Assembly: GCA_023411795.1 (NCBI GenBank)
Contig: JAEYOK010000014.1
Coordinates: 1 to 64,000, forward strand
Length of the DNA stretch: 64,000 nucleotides
Reading direction: 5' to 3'
Source of the DNA: Bacillota bacterium
GTDB taxonomy: Bacteria > Bacillota > Clostridia > DSM-8532
Shown: piece after piece, positions 8,159 through 17,136 of the stretch
Layout of the letters: each line of letters opens with the position of its first letter
How positions within the stretch are numbered: the stretch's first letter is position 1
Notes under the pieces: generated by a model
Database searches by the model: none
Told to the model about the DNA's origin: nothing
The model's input: the letters and a program-made list of their open reading frames with translations, nothing else
Made by a program: the position numbers and the translations under genes

Positions 8159-8651
8159 AACATCCCTCCATCTCCAGCTTCAACCTTTCACGACCTCTTT
8201 TAAGTCTCATCTTTACGGTTGATTCACTAATATTAAGAATATTAGCTATTCCGGATATCTTATATCCTTCGACATAGTAAAGATAAATCACCGTCCTGTA
8301 GATCGCAGGCAGTCTGAAAACTTCTTTCATAAGCTCCCTGTCTTCCGGTTCGTGTACATACTCAATAAGCTCGTTCATATTAATTTTCTTGCGGTTCCAA
8401 AAGCTTTTTATGTGATTCTTACATAAGTTGACTGTAACCCGTATTATCCATCTCTTTTCGTCCTCTGTGCTTGGAAAAGCAGGTGCTTTATAGCATAATC
8501 TGATGAAGGCTTCTTGTAGGATATCCTCACAATCGTGTCGATTGCCAAGATAGGAAATCGCAATGCGAAACAGCATCGTTTTGTATAAGTCATATCTGTT
8601 AAGTACCCATTCAGTCGCAGGCCAGGATTCGGTATGCTGTACATTCACCAT
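8148..8651 (-). CDS. ECF-type RNA polymerase sigma factor
   Basis: A 167-residue sigma-70 family protein of the extracytoplasmic-function class. Region 2 is at about 20-85 (GNRHDCEDILQEAFIRLC) and region 4 at about 110-160 (a helix-turn-helix ending ISESTVKMRLKRGRERLK). Sigma-3 is absent, as expected for the class. ATG 8651 is preceded by GGGGAGG. It is the first gene of a three-gene operon with its likely anti-sigma and a second membrane paralogue. The -35/-10 sequences it would recognise are not evident from one locus. Confidence 0.93.
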   Translation of the reverse strand: MVNVQHTESWPATEWVLNRYDLYKTMLFRIAISYLGNRHDCEDILQEAFIRLCYKAPAFPSTEDEKRWIIRVTVNLCKNHIKSFWNRKKINMNELIEYVHEPEDRELMKEVFRLPAIYRTVIYLYYVEGYKISGIANILNISESTVKMRLKRGRERLKLEMEGCYDS

Positions 8652-8758
8652 ATTTTTCCTCCCCTCACTTGTAGAACAACTGAATAATCAAAAAAGTCAC
8701 ATTACTTAAAAAAATTTTCATAGGAGAAATATTGATTTTTGGTATTATTGTACACAAA

Positions 8759-8804
8759 AAGAACTATCTTGTATATCAATCTATTGAAATACAAGATAGT
8801 TCTT
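8759..8804 (-). terminator. Rho-independent terminator after pheT
   Basis: Perfect 16-bp stem AAGAACTATCTTGTAT / ATACAAGATAGTTCTT with a 14-nt loop, followed on the minus strand by TTTTTGT. It lies 22 bp after the pheT stop. The stem is AT-rich but long. It also separates pheT from the start region of the ECF sigma operon. Confidence 0.8.
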
Positions 8805-8825
8805 ATGGTTAAAATTAATTTATTA

Positions 8826-11222
8826 TTATCTAAGCTGAGCTTCAAAATTTCTGGCAAGATTCTTTAGAATTCTTTCCATAGCTATATTAACATCATCATC
8901 CTTAAGGGTTCTGTCAGATGCTCTGAATGAAAGTGCAAAAGCCACACTCTTCATGCCTTCCGGTACCTGAGCTCCCTTGTAAACATCGAAGAGATTTACT
9001 TCCTCCAGGAACTCACCGCCTTTTTGTTTGATTGCATCTGTAAGTTGTGCAACAAAGATATCATCCCTGACCACAACAGCCATATCACGGGTAATAGCCG
9101 GAAACTTCGGTAGCTGCTTATATTGCCTGTCTGTACCGGAAGCTTCCATTAATACTGAGACATCGGCCATTGCAATGTATGTTCTTTTTGGGCACTCCAT
9201 TTTTTCAACAACTTCCGGGTGTACTTCCCCAAGAATAGCGGCATACTCAAGCTTATTGTTTTTCCCTTTTACATACAGCTTTGCGGTACGTCCCGGATGG
9301 AAGCTGGGATCATTGTTTTCAGGTCTGAACTCAAAGTCTTTAATCCCCATAGCCGACAGCAGTTCTTCCATAGCTCCCTTGATAACATAAAAATCGTTTG
9401 AACCGCCGTACATACCTATTGTAAGTGTTTCCCTCTCGTCTGCCAAAGCCTCACCCGCTACGGGCATGTATACATGTGAAAGCTCAAAGAGTTCGGCTTC
9501 CGGAATATTCCTGCTGCTGTTGGTCGCTAAAACTCTCAGCATATCGGGAAGGGTTGTAGTTCTCATTATACTGTAGTCCTCACCCAACGGATTGGATATA
9601 ACAACGGCATTGCGCAGGGGATGCTCTTTAGGAATATTAATTTGGTCAAAGACCTTGGGGCTTGTAAATGAAATAGTGTATGCCTCATTTAAGCCACACG
9701 CCATCATGGTATTGCGAATGAGGTCCTCCATGCGTTGCTTGTAAGTCTTTCTGCCCTGTGTAGACTCTTTCCCTGAAAGAAGACTCGGCTTAATATTGTT
9801 ATATCCGTAGAAGCGGGCGACCTCTTCACATAAGTCTGCCAGTTCAACAATATCGCCCCTGAAGGACGGAGGAATCAAGGTCATTTCTTTTTCATCAACC
9901 TCAAAGGCTAAATCTTTAAAGATTTTTACCATTACATCAGTTTCAATCCGGGTTCCGAGAAAGCTATTAATTCTATCCGGTTCAAATTTCAAAATTTTCT
10001 TCTCATAAGGCTTACAATTACAGTCAACTATACCCCTGACAACCTTACCGGCTCCCAAAAGCTCAATTAATTCTGCACAACGGTTAATAGCGGGAATTGT
10101 GTTCTGAATATCGAGCCCTTTTTCAAAACGGATGGCAGCCTCACTTCTAAGACCCATCTTCTTTCCTGTCAATCTGATTGATGTGCCTTTAAATGTAGCC
10201 GATTCGAGTAAGAGGGTACGTGTGGTTTCTGTAACTTCCGAATTCTCACCACCCATAACGCCGGCTACGGCCACAGGTCTATTTTCATCGCATATTACAA
10301 GCATCTCGGTGTCAAGATTTCTATCCTGACCGTCAAGGGTTCTAATGGTTTCGCCTTCTTGCGCCGTACGAACTATTATTTTACTTCCTTGAATTTTGTC
10401 ATAATCAAAGGCATGCAAGGGTTGGCCATATTCCAGCATAACATAGTTAGTTATGTCTACTATATTATTAATAGGTCTCATTCCTGCGGCTGCAAGTCTT
10501 CTTTGCATCCAGACCGGTGACGGTTCGATTTTTATATCTTTTACGATTCTTGCGGTATATCGTGGACACAGCTCGGGATTCTTTATTTCTATAGACACAA
10601 GTTTGTTAACGTCCCCGTCCGCTTCTTCCTTTACCTTAATCTGCCTCTCTTTAAATTCCGCTCCCAGAGTAACGGCGGTTTCTCTTGCTAATCCTATAAT
10701 AGACAGACAGTCAGGTCTGTTGGATGTAATTTCAAAGTCCACAACTTTATCAAGGCCAAGTGCTTCTTTAACATCTGTTCCCAGGACTTGATTATCACTA
10801 AAAATATACACCCCGTGTTCAGGTGCATCAGGTAGGTACTCCTTGGTCAATTTAAGCTCGTCAATTGAGCACATCATACCATAGCTTTCAACACCCCGGA
10901 GCTTGGAAAGCTTTATTTCTCCGCCGGGAAGCTTGGCTCCGACCAATGCAAGAGGAATTAAATCACCTTCCTTAACATTCGGTGCTCCTGTAACGATCTG
11001 TAAAGTCTCGCTTCCGATATCCACCTTACATATTCGCAGCTTGTCAGCATCGGGGTGTGCTTCAATTGAGGTAATTTTACCGACAACTACCTTCTCGATG
11101 TCCTTCCCCATGTCCTCAACGCCTTCAACCTTGGAGCCTGACATGGTCATTGCATCAACATACTCTTTAATCGATACGCTTATATCAACATAATCATTTA
11201 ACCATTTTATCGGTGCCTTCAT
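8826..11222 (-). CDS. pheT: Phenylalanine-tRNA ligase beta subunit
   Basis: A 798-residue beta subunit of the alpha2beta2 enzyme that charges tRNA-Phe. In order: an OB-fold tRNA-binding domain (about 40-155, VGKITSIEAHPDADKLRICKV-type region), the B3/B4 editing domain (about 210-390), B5 (about 400-475), the catalytic-like core (about 480-690) and the FDX-ACB anticodon-binding domain at the C-terminus (about 705-798, PKFPAITRDMAVVV). Length is normal for the family. It starts 18 bp after pheS and is under the same T-box. Confidence 0.97.
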   Translation of the reverse strand: MKAPIKWLNDYVDISVSIKEYVDAMTMSGSKVEGVEDMGKDIEKVVVGKITSIEAHPDADKLRICKVDIGSETLQIVTGAPNVKEGDLIPLALVGAKLPGGEIKLSKLRGVESYGMMCSIDELKLTKEYLPDAPEHGVYIFSDNQVLGTDVKEALGLDKVVDFEITSNRPDCLSIIGLARETAVTLGAEFKERQIKVKEEADGDVNKLVSIEIKNPELCPRYTARIVKDIKIEPSPVWMQRRLAAAGMRPINNIVDITNYVMLEYGQPLHAFDYDKIQGSKIIVRTAQEGETIRTLDGQDRNLDTEMLVICDENRPVAVAGVMGGENSEVTETTRTLLLESATFKGTSIRLTGKKMGLRSEAAIRFEKGLDIQNTIPAINRCAELIELLGAGKVVRGIVDCNCKPYEKKILKFEPDRINSFLGTRIETDVMVKIFKDLAFEVDEKEMTLIPPSFRGDIVELADLCEEVARFYGYNNIKPSLLSGKESTQGRKTYKQRMEDLIRNTMMACGLNEAYTISFTSPKVFDQINIPKEHPLRNAVVISNPLGEDYSIMRTTTLPDMLRVLATNSSRNIPEAELFELSHVYMPVAGEALADERETLTIGMYGGSNDFYVIKGAMEELLSAMGIKDFEFRPENNDPSFHPGRTAKLYVKGKNNKLEYAAILGEVHPEVVEKMECPKRTYIAMADVSVLMEASGTDRQYKQLPKFPAITRDMAVVVRDDIFVAQLTDAIKQKGGEFLEEVNLFDVYKGAQVPEGMKSVAFALSFRASDRTLKDDDVNIAMERILKNLARNFEAQLR

Positions 11223-11240
11223 ATTATCCCTCTCCTTACC

Positions 11241-12260
11241 TTAAAATTGTTTCAGAAAACGAATATCATTTTCAAAAAGCAATCTCATATCGTCAATACC
11301 AAATTTGCCCATTGCTATACGCTCAACGCCCATGCCAAAAGCAAAACCTGAGTAAACATCCGGGTCAATTCCGCACTCTCTTAAAACATTCGGATGTACC
11401 ATTCCGGCTCCCAGAATCTCGACCCAGCCTTCACCTTTACATATTCTGCAACCTGAGCCTCCGCATCCCCAGCAGGATACATCAACCTCTGCCGAGGGCT
11501 CGGTAAACGGGAAGTGATGTGGTCTCAGCCTGATTCTTGTGTTTTCACCAAAAATAGCTTTTGCTGCTGCTTGCAGTGTACCTACCAAGTCACCCATGGT
11601 TACATTCTTATCTACAACCAGCCCTTCCACCTGATGAAATACAGGCGAATGGGTTGCATCAACGGCATCTGACCTGTATACCCTTCCAGGACAAATGATT
11701 CTGATTGGAGGGGTATGGGATTGCATATGCCTTATTTGCACAGGTGAGGTATGAGTTCTCAATACCACGTTTTCACTTATATAAAATGTATCCTGAGTAT
11801 CTCTTGCCGGGTGGTTCTTAGGAATATTTAATGCCTCAAAGTTATTGTAATCCAGTTCAATTTCAGGGCCTTCTGCAATTTCATATCCCATCCCGAGAAA
11901 AATATCCTTCAATTCATCAAGAACAGTCGTTAATGGATGCTTTTTTCCCACTGCCTTAATCTTGCCGGGCATGGTGACATCAATAACCTCGCTTTTCAGC
12001 TTGATATTGCGTTCTTCCTTAACTAGACGATCTTTAGTTTGAGATATGGCTTCCTCAAGCGCAAATCTGACTTCATTTGCCAACTGTCCTATTACCGGAC
12101 GCTCTTCTGCCGATAGGGTACCCATGCCTTTAAGAATTCCGGTTAACTCACCCTTCTTTCCTAAATAAGCTACCTTTAGATCCTCAAGTTCACGAATATC
12201 AGAAATCCGGGCCAGTTTTTCCATAGCTTGATTCTTAATTAACTCCAATTGTTGTTTCAT
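11241..12260 (-). CDS. pheS: Phenylalanine-tRNA ligase alpha subunit
   Basis: A 339-residue catalytic subunit. The N-terminal coiled coil (about 1-85) is followed by the class II synthetase core, with motif 2 in the LRTHTSPVQIRHM and PGRVYRSDAVDATHSPVFHQVEGL (residues ~170-215) region and motif 3 in FGMGVERIAMGKFGIDDMR. I take ATG 12260, which has GAGGTG upstream, rather than an in-frame TTG 18 nt earlier. The gene is preceded by a T-box leader with a Phe specifier, so it is induced when uncharged tRNA-Phe accumulates. Confidence 0.97.
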   Translation of the reverse strand: MKQQLELIKNQAMEKLARISDIRELEDLKVAYLGKKGELTGILKGMGTLSAEERPVIGQLANEVRFALEEAISQTKDRLVKEERNIKLKSEVIDVTMPGKIKAVGKKHPLTTVLDELKDIFLGMGYEIAEGPEIELDYNNFEALNIPKNHPARDTQDTFYISENVVLRTHTSPVQIRHMQSHTPPIRIICPGRVYRSDAVDATHSPVFHQVEGLVVDKNVTMGDLVGTLQAAAKAIFGENTRIRLRPHHFPFTEPSAEVDVSCWGCGGSGCRICKGEGWVEILGAGMVHPNVLRECGIDPDVYSGFAFGMGVERIAMGKFGIDDMRLLFENDIRFLKQF

Positions 12261-12321
12261 CTTCTTATGACACCTCAACTTCTTATTGATTGGTTTTATT
12301 TCGCATATTACTCTAAAAAAG

Positions 12322-12575
12322 GTACAAAAAAAGCCTTGTCATAGGACAAAGCTTTATGCTTGCGGTACCACCTATGTTCATGACTACGACATTAATAAAT
12401 GCCACAATCATGCACTTAATCGCTGTAACGGGCTTTCCCGGCCGCTCCTACTTGTATTCAGACGGCTACTCCGGAGTGAAATTCAGCTAATCACATTCAA
12501 ATTGACGCTTTCAACCTATGGCATCAAATCTCTTTTTGAAGAGGTTATAAGCTTACTATGCTCTTTCATCGCTTT
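12322..12575 (-). promoter_or_regulatory. T-box riboswitch (tRNA-Phe) controlling pheST
   Basis: The leader contains the antiterminator T-box AGGTGGTACCGCA at 12373-12361 (minus strand). It is followed by a terminator (about 12356-12325) of the form AAAGCTTTGTC / GACAAGGCTTT with a T-run. At the 5' end, GATGAAAGAG (12570-12561) and the AGTA of the specifier-loop S-turn begin stem I. Pairing GAG/CTC and AGCT/AGCT leaves the bulge GAATTTCA, in which TTC (12480-12478) followed by A is the specifier codon. TTC is a Phe codon, in agreement with the downstream genes. Uncharged tRNA-Phe should stabilise the antiterminator and allow transcription of pheST. Confidence 0.92.
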
Positions 12576-12654
12576 TAACTATTATATTATTATAACCACT
12601 TTCTTGAAACTGTTCAAGCCAAAGGAATAAAACTCTTTAAAAAACTTCAAAAAT

Positions 12655-13422
12655 CTATTTATTAAATATCCATTTTAGAACACGCTGAATATTTGTATCC
12701 CAATATCCCCATTCGTGTTCTCCGGGACCTTCTTCATAAGTCAATTCTATGCCGTATTCATCTGCAGCCGCTTTAAAGCTCTTGTTAAGGGGATAAATAA
12801 AGTCTTCCGTGCCGCAACATTGGAACAATCTTGGTAGACCAGTACCTTTTTTACTCACTTCAGATAATAGCCTTATCAGGTTATAATCAGAATTTAAAAA
12901 TGCCTCGGAAGTTCCGAATATCATTTCAGTCATCGGTATTACTTCTTCATCTGGATTATCTATAAATAATGCCATGTCCAGTGCACCCGATAGGCTTGCA
13001 GCAGCGGAAAACATCTCAGGATTTCGAAGAGCTATCATAAAGGCACCGTAGCCTCCCATGGAAAGCCCTGCTATAAAATTATCCTCCCGTTTCTCAGATA
13101 TAGGAAAATATGATTGAACAATATGTGGTATTTCCTTGGTCATATAAGTGTAATATTTCAATCCGTACCTCATATCAGCATAAAAGCTTCTGTTTACATT
13201 TGGCATTACAACAGCAATGCCGTATTCATTTACATAGCGCTCAATGCTTGTTTTCCGTGTCCACGCGTTATGATCATCCGAAAGACCGTGCAAAAGATAT
13301 AAGACAGGAAACTTTTTATTCCTTTTATCGGTATCCGACATACTGATCTGTGGAAGTATAACATTAAAGGGTTGCTCCATTTCAAGAACTTCCGATTTAT
13401 AATGACATTCTAACAGTGCCAT
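12655..13422 (-). CDS. Alpha/beta-hydrolase esterase (esterase D / tributyrin esterase-like)
   Basis: A 255-residue cytoplasmic hydrolase of the putative esterase family PF00756. The oxyanion segment is VLYLLHGLSDDHNAW, the nucleophile elbow is GLSMGGYGA (Ser in GxSxG), and the probable Asp and His are in CGTEDFIYP and GEHEWGYWD. Length and motifs fit EstA/tributyrin esterase and S-formylglutathione hydrolase-like enzymes. There is no signal peptide, so secreted feruloyl or acetyl xylan esterase activity is unlikely. It is monocistronic, upstream of the T-box. The substrate is unknown. Confidence 0.85.
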   Translation of the reverse strand: MALLECHYKSEVLEMEQPFNVILPQISMSDTDKRNKKFPVLYLLHGLSDDHNAWTRKTSIERYVNEYGIAVVMPNVNRSFYADMRYGLKYYTYMTKEIPHIVQSYFPISEKREDNFIAGLSMGGYGAFMIALRNPEMFSAAASLSGALDMALFIDNPDEEVIPMTEMIFGTSEAFLNSDYNLIRLLSEVSKKGTGLPRLFQCCGTEDFIYPLNKSFKAAADEYGIELTYEEGPGEHEWGYWDTNIQRVLKWIFNK

Positions 13423-13551
13423 TAGATTACCTCCTTAATAATTGATATATAATTATTACCATTTTATTATGAAATTTATAAAGAGAATTGTAAAGCTTTA
13501 TCAGATAAATTTAGTTTTGAAATGAAAATAATAAATGGAATAAAGATAAAA

Positions 13552-13908
13552 TGAGTAGACCTGTAAGCCGGGTTCTGTCTTGAATGATCATCTATCTATG
13601 CCCTGTATTACTACAGGGCTTTAGCCACCTCTAAGGAACAGGCGGGCAGCCCTGGCGTTCCTTCTCACGGTGTTGCTCCGAGTGGGGTTTACATAGCGCC
13701 CTCCGTCGCCGTGGGGCCGGTGAGCTCTTACCTCACCTTTCCATCCTTACCATACTAGAGGTTTCTCCAGTATGGCGGTTTATTTCTGTTGCACTTTCCT
13801 TAAAGTCACCTTCACCGGGTATTACCCGGCACCCTTGCCCTATGGAGCCCGGACTTTCCTCGTACGAGACCTTTCGGTACATCGTCCGCGACCATCCGGT
13901 CTACTCGT
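13552..13908 (-). ncRNA. rnpB: RNase P RNA (M1 RNA)
   Basis: Catalytic RNA of RNase P, which matures tRNA 5' ends. On the minus strand the gene opens with GAGTAGACCGGATGGTCGCG and has the conserved GAGGAAAGTCCGGGCTCC (CR-I) near 13860. It also has GGTGCCGGGTAATACCCGG, AAAGTGCAACAGAAA (CR-II/III area), and near the 3' end AACCCGGCTTACAGGTCTAC, which pairs with the 5' end. Length is about 357 nt. Ends are placed by the closing CGAGTAGACC / GGTCTACTC complementarity and may be off by a few bases. Confidence 0.95.
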
Positions 13909-14009
13909 ATTATCTGTATCAAAACATTCTACACCATAAGAATAGAGTGAGTCAATTAATATATATTACCAGATGAAACATGCCAGATATAATCACTTTT
14001 TGGTAAGTG

Positions 14010-14504
14010 TTATACAGTAACCAGCGGGCGGAGTTTTTCCAATGTTTTTGCACCTATCCCTTTTATGTTATCAAGCTCATCAATTGATTTAAAGGGACCA
14101 TTTTTATTTCGATAATCAATAATCGCCTTTGCTTTAACTTCACCTATATATGGAAGAGACATGAGCTCTTCCATACTTGCCTTATTTATATTAATCTTTG
14201 ATGATGCATCAGTTGTTGGAAGAGCCTCAACTTGCTCTATCCCGGACTCAGTCGGAATTGGAGAATTTGAAGAAATAGTATCTTCCGTGATATCACTTTC
14301 TATTGGCGCAACAATCACAGGATTAACCTTGTTTAGTTCTTCCGGTTGGGATGCCGTTTTTTCTTCCGAATATGAGACCCAGAACCGCCTAACAGAAGAA
14401 AAGTTCGTTAAAATAAGTACTATAATAAGCAATAAAATCAAACAGGGGGCAACAAGATATTCCCACGCTATTTTATATGACTTTCCTTTAACATTTATCT
14501 CCAC
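14010..14504 (-). CDS. ComEA-like membrane-anchored helix-hairpin-helix protein
   Basis: A 164-residue protein. A single transmembrane helix at about 16-35 is followed by a Ser/Thr/Glu/Pro-rich linker (about 45-100) and two helix-hairpin-helix motifs at about 103-164 (ININKASMEELMSLPYIGEVKA and IDELDNIKGIGAKTLEKL regions). This is the architecture of ComEA, the DNA receptor for natural transformation at the outer face of the membrane. No comEB or comEC is next to it, so a role in transformation is suggested by the family and not shown here. Confidence 0.85.
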   Translation of the reverse strand: MEINVKGKSYKIAWEYLVAPCLILLLIIVLILTNFSSVRRFWVSYSEEKTASQPEELNKVNPVIVAPIESDITEDTISSNSPIPTESGIEQVEALPTTDASSKININKASMEELMSLPYIGEVKAKAIIDYRNKNGPFKSIDELDNIKGIGAKTLEKLRPLVTV

Positions 14505-14689
14505 TGCAATGCTCCATTTTGTTATCTAATAATATATATTATGTCATATTTTTACTAAATATCAATAACTTCCATATGCAAAAACAGAAATTATTGGTTT
14601 TCGTATCGGACTTGAGTTTAATAATATAGTACCGTATAATAATATTAATATATTTGTTTAACTTAAGAGAAAATTTAGGAGTTGGTGTT

Positions 14690-16045
14690 TTGAAAGCAAA
14701 GCTTTTTTCTATATATACCCTGATAGTAATCATTTTTACTCTTTCCATCCCCCTACCGGTTTTAGCTGAAACTCCGCCTGAATTATCTTCAAAAGCCTAT
14801 ATTCTAATTGATATGGAAACAGGTCAGGTTTTAGCTGAGAAGAATGCCGATGATCGTCGTTCTCCTGCCAGTACGACTAAAATTATGACCGCACTGGTAG
14901 CCCTGGAAAATGCAAATCCCGAAGATGAAATGACCGCCTCTTCAAATGCTATTAACAGTGTTCCTTATGATTACGTAAAAGCCGGAATTAAGGTCGGGGA
15001 AACGCTTAAATTTAAGGACTTACTTGACCTTATGTTAATAACCTCTGCAAATGAGGCAAGTAACATTATTGCAGAGAATATTTCAGAGGATGGAACTGTT
15101 GATGGCTTCACAAAGCTAATGAACCAAAAGGCCGCCGAGTTGGGCTTAACCGGGACCAATTTTACAAATTCCAATGGTCTAGAGGAAGAAAACCATTACA
15201 CTACAGCGAGAGATTTGGCCACAATCGCTCAAGCTGCAATGAAACTAGATGCTTTCAGAGAAGTCGTAGGCAGAAGAGATTTTTCACTTCCCGATACCAA
15301 CTTAAGAAAAAGCTCTGAATGGAAGGCAGGACATCTGACATATACCAATGAGCTTCTTGTATCCCGTTCAAAATACTATTCGAAGGTTACAGGAATTAAA
15401 ACCGGATATACGGATTTGGCCGGTTTGTGCCTTGTTTCATCAGCAATTAATCCCGATGGTCTTGAGTTGATCTCGGTTATTTTAGGTGCGGAAACTAAGA
15501 CTCTACAATTTGAAGAGTCGCAAAAGCTTTTAGAATATGGATATAAAAATTACAGCAAACAGGAATTAGTTCAAAAAGGCAAATTTATTGACCGTTTTGA
15601 GGTGGCTGACTCAGTTGATGGAAAGAAACTGGATGCTATAACAAAAGACAGTCTTAGCTACGTGGTACCTATTGATAAAGAAGAGCTTAAAAATGTATTA
15701 ACAACCCAACAAACCTTTTATGAGCCTTTTGCCGCTCCCATAACTCAGGGTCAGACAGTGGGAAAAATAGAATATTTTTATAATCAGCAGTCAATAGGAA
15801 CAGTCGAGCTAATTGCCAAGGAAAACATTGAAAAGACTACCATAGCTATATTACGTGATAAGTACAAAGCGATTATAAGTGATGAAAGATTCATCTTCGG
15901 TGTTAAAACAGCCGTTATCGTTATTGTTGTTATTATTATACTAGGTTTCATACTCCGCATAATAAACCGGAAAAGAAATAGAAAAAAACGCTATAATTAC
16001 TACTCATCACGTAAGAACAATTATAGGTTTAAGGATTACAGATAA
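14690..16045 (+). CDS. D-alanyl-D-alanine carboxypeptidase (penicillin-binding protein 5/6 type)
   Basis: A 451-residue serine peptidase that trims the terminal D-Ala of peptidoglycan stem peptides. A signal peptide (about 1-26, ending VLA) leads to an S11-family domain with all three active-site motifs: S61-T-T-K64, S119-A-N121 and K237-T-G239. A beta-rich C-terminal domain follows, then a transmembrane helix at about 402-425 and a basic, Tyr/Asn/Arg-rich tail. The start is TTG 14690, with AGGAG 8 nt upstream. Resemblance is closest to DacF/DacB of sporulating Firmicutes; which paralogue it is cannot be told. Divergent from the comEA-like gene. Confidence 0.93.
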   Translation: MKAKLFSIYTLIVIIFTLSIPLPVLAETPPELSSKAYILIDMETGQVLAEKNADDRRSPASTTKIMTALVALENANPEDEMTASSNAINSVPYDYVKAGIKVGETLKFKDLLDLMLITSANEASNIIAENISEDGTVDGFTKLMNQKAAELGLTGTNFTNSNGLEEENHYTTARDLATIAQAAMKLDAFREVVGRRDFSLPDTNLRKSSEWKAGHLTYTNELLVSRSKYYSKVTGIKTGYTDLAGLCLVSSAINPDGLELISVILGAETKTLQFEESQKLLEYGYKNYSKQELVQKGKFIDRFEVADSVDGKKLDAITKDSLSYVVPIDKEELKNVLTTQQTFYEPFAAPITQGQTVGKIEYFYNQQSIGTVELIAKENIEKTTIAILRDKYKAIISDERFIFGVKTAVIVIVVIIILGFILRIINRKRNRKKRYNYYSSRKNNYRFKDYR

Positions 16046-16062
16046 TATCAGAAATTATTAAG

Positions 16063-16093
16063 AAGGGGACACGTTCGATGAACGTATCCCCTT
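16063..16093 (+). terminator. Terminator after the D,D-carboxypeptidase gene
   Basis: Stem AAGGGGACACGTTC / GAACGTATCCCCTT with a 3-nt loop and a single C.A mismatch, followed by TATTTTC. It lies about 20 bp after the stop codon. Confidence 0.8.
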
Positions 16094-16133
16094 TATTTTC
16101 GCCGATCTATGCGAAAACTCTTTTATTCTGCAA

Positions 16134-16316
16134 TTAATGATTACTTAAAAAATTGTATTTAAGCGGTGTACCTGCTGCGATTTAAATGCGAACAGACGAA
16201 ATCTTATTTCGTCAAGGATGCGAAGCGAGCGCGACTAGAAACAGGATGTTGGCCCGGAGCGCTAAATCGCTGCAGGCTACATCCGCTAAAAAATGCATAA
16301 TTAATAAGTGATTGGT
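16134..16316. other. Palindromic intergenic element, possible structured RNA or MITE-like repeat
   Basis: This gene-free stretch lies between convergent genes. The outer arms 16162-16183 (AGCGGTGTACCTGCTGCGATTT) pair with 16264-16288 (AAATCGCTGCAGGCTACATCCGCT) with a few mismatches and one bulge. Weaker complementarity continues in the AT-rich flanks to about 16138 and 16312. Inside is a perfect 8-bp hairpin GACGAAAT / ATTTCGTC with a 3-nt loop (16195-16213), and then a GC-rich block with GATGCGAAGCGAGCGCGAC. No open reading frame or transposase is present. It could be a non-autonomous mobile element or a non-coding RNA; the sequence alone does not decide. GC content is clearly above its AT-rich surroundings. 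Confidence 0.6.
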
Positions 16317-16340
16317 TTTTGCACAAAATGACGCTCTGTA

Positions 16341-17135
16341 CTATGATAATAGCGCACGGTCATAAGTAAATTCCTGACCGGATGCATTTCCAAAACGCTC
16401 TAAGAGATTTTCAACTGTCAGCTTCTTCTTTTCCTCGCCTCTAATATCCAGAATTACTCGCCCATCATGCATCATAATCAGCCTGTTACCATGTTTAATG
16501 GCATCACGCATGTTGTGTGTCACCATCATAGTGGTCAAGTTGTTTTCCGAAATCAATTGATCTGTTAGGGAAAGCACTCTTTCTGCTGTTTTTGGATCAA
16601 GAGCCGCTGTGTGCTCATCCAATAAAAGAAGCCTCGGTTTTTTTATAGTCGCCATAAGAAGGGTAATAGCCTGTCGCTGCCCTCCTGAAAGCAATCCCAC
16701 TTTAGTATTAAGTCTGTTTTCAAGGCCTAAATCCAAATGTGAAAGCATTTGCCTGTAGGTTTCTCTTTCTTTACTTGTTATTCCCCACTTAAAGCCTCTT
16801 TTTTGCCCACGTCGTATAGCCAGGGCTAAATTTTCTTCCAGAATCATATCCGATGCGGTACCCAACATCGGATCCTGAAAAACACGCCCCAGTAATGTTG
16901 CTCTCTTATGTTCGGCTAATTTTGTGGCATCTATTCCCGCAATATTTATAGTTCCCTTATCCACTCCGTATACACCGGCAACACAGTTAAGAAGAGTGGA
17001 TTTTCCTGCTCCATTGCCTCCTATAAGTGTTACAAAGTCCCCTTCTTCCAGGTGTATACTGACATTTCTCAAAGCTATCTTCTGGTTTACCGTCCCGGGA
17101 TTAAAAACCTTATACACTCCATTAATCTTAAGCAT
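16341..17135 (-). CDS. ABC transporter ATP-binding protein (TrpZ-like)
   Basis: A 264-residue ATPase. Walker A is GGNGAGKSTLLN (about 37-48), the Q-loop is FQDPMLGTA, the signature is LLSGGQRQAITLLM (about 150) and Walker B is RLLLLDEHTAALD, with the switch His in MVTHNMRDA. The start is ATG 17135, with AGGAGGGTG upstream, 1 bp after the permease stop. It is the third gene of a lipoprotein-permease-ATPase operon. Such trios (TrpXYZ) were proposed as aromatic amino acid importers, but the substrate here is not shown. Confidence 0.9.
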   Translation of the reverse strand: MLKINGVYKVFNPGTVNQKIALRNVSIHLEEGDFVTLIGGNGAGKSTLLNCVAGVYGVDKGTINIAGIDATKLAEHKRATLLGRVFQDPMLGTASDMILEENLALAIRRGQKRGFKWGITSKERETYRQMLSHLDLGLENRLNTKVGLLSGGQRQAITLLMATIKKPRLLLLDEHTAALDPKTAERVLSLTDQLISENNLTTMMVTHNMRDAIKHGNRLIMMHDGRVILDIRGEEKKKLTVENLLERFGNASGQEFTYDRALLS

Positions 17136-17136
17136 C

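Noticed and set aside
5556..8651. Idea that this is a SigI/RsgI pair of cellulosome regulation
   Set aside because: The sigma factor has the plain ECF two-domain layout, and no RsgI-type N-terminal domain or carbohydrate-binding module was recognised.
12286..12630. Plus-strand reading frame of about 114 codons upstream of pheS
   Set aside because: It overlaps the T-box leader antisense, has no ribosome binding site, and the RNA structure explains the sequence better.
16134..16316. Insertion sequence
   Set aside because: No transposase frame is present and no clear target-site duplication was seen, so I list it only as a palindromic element.
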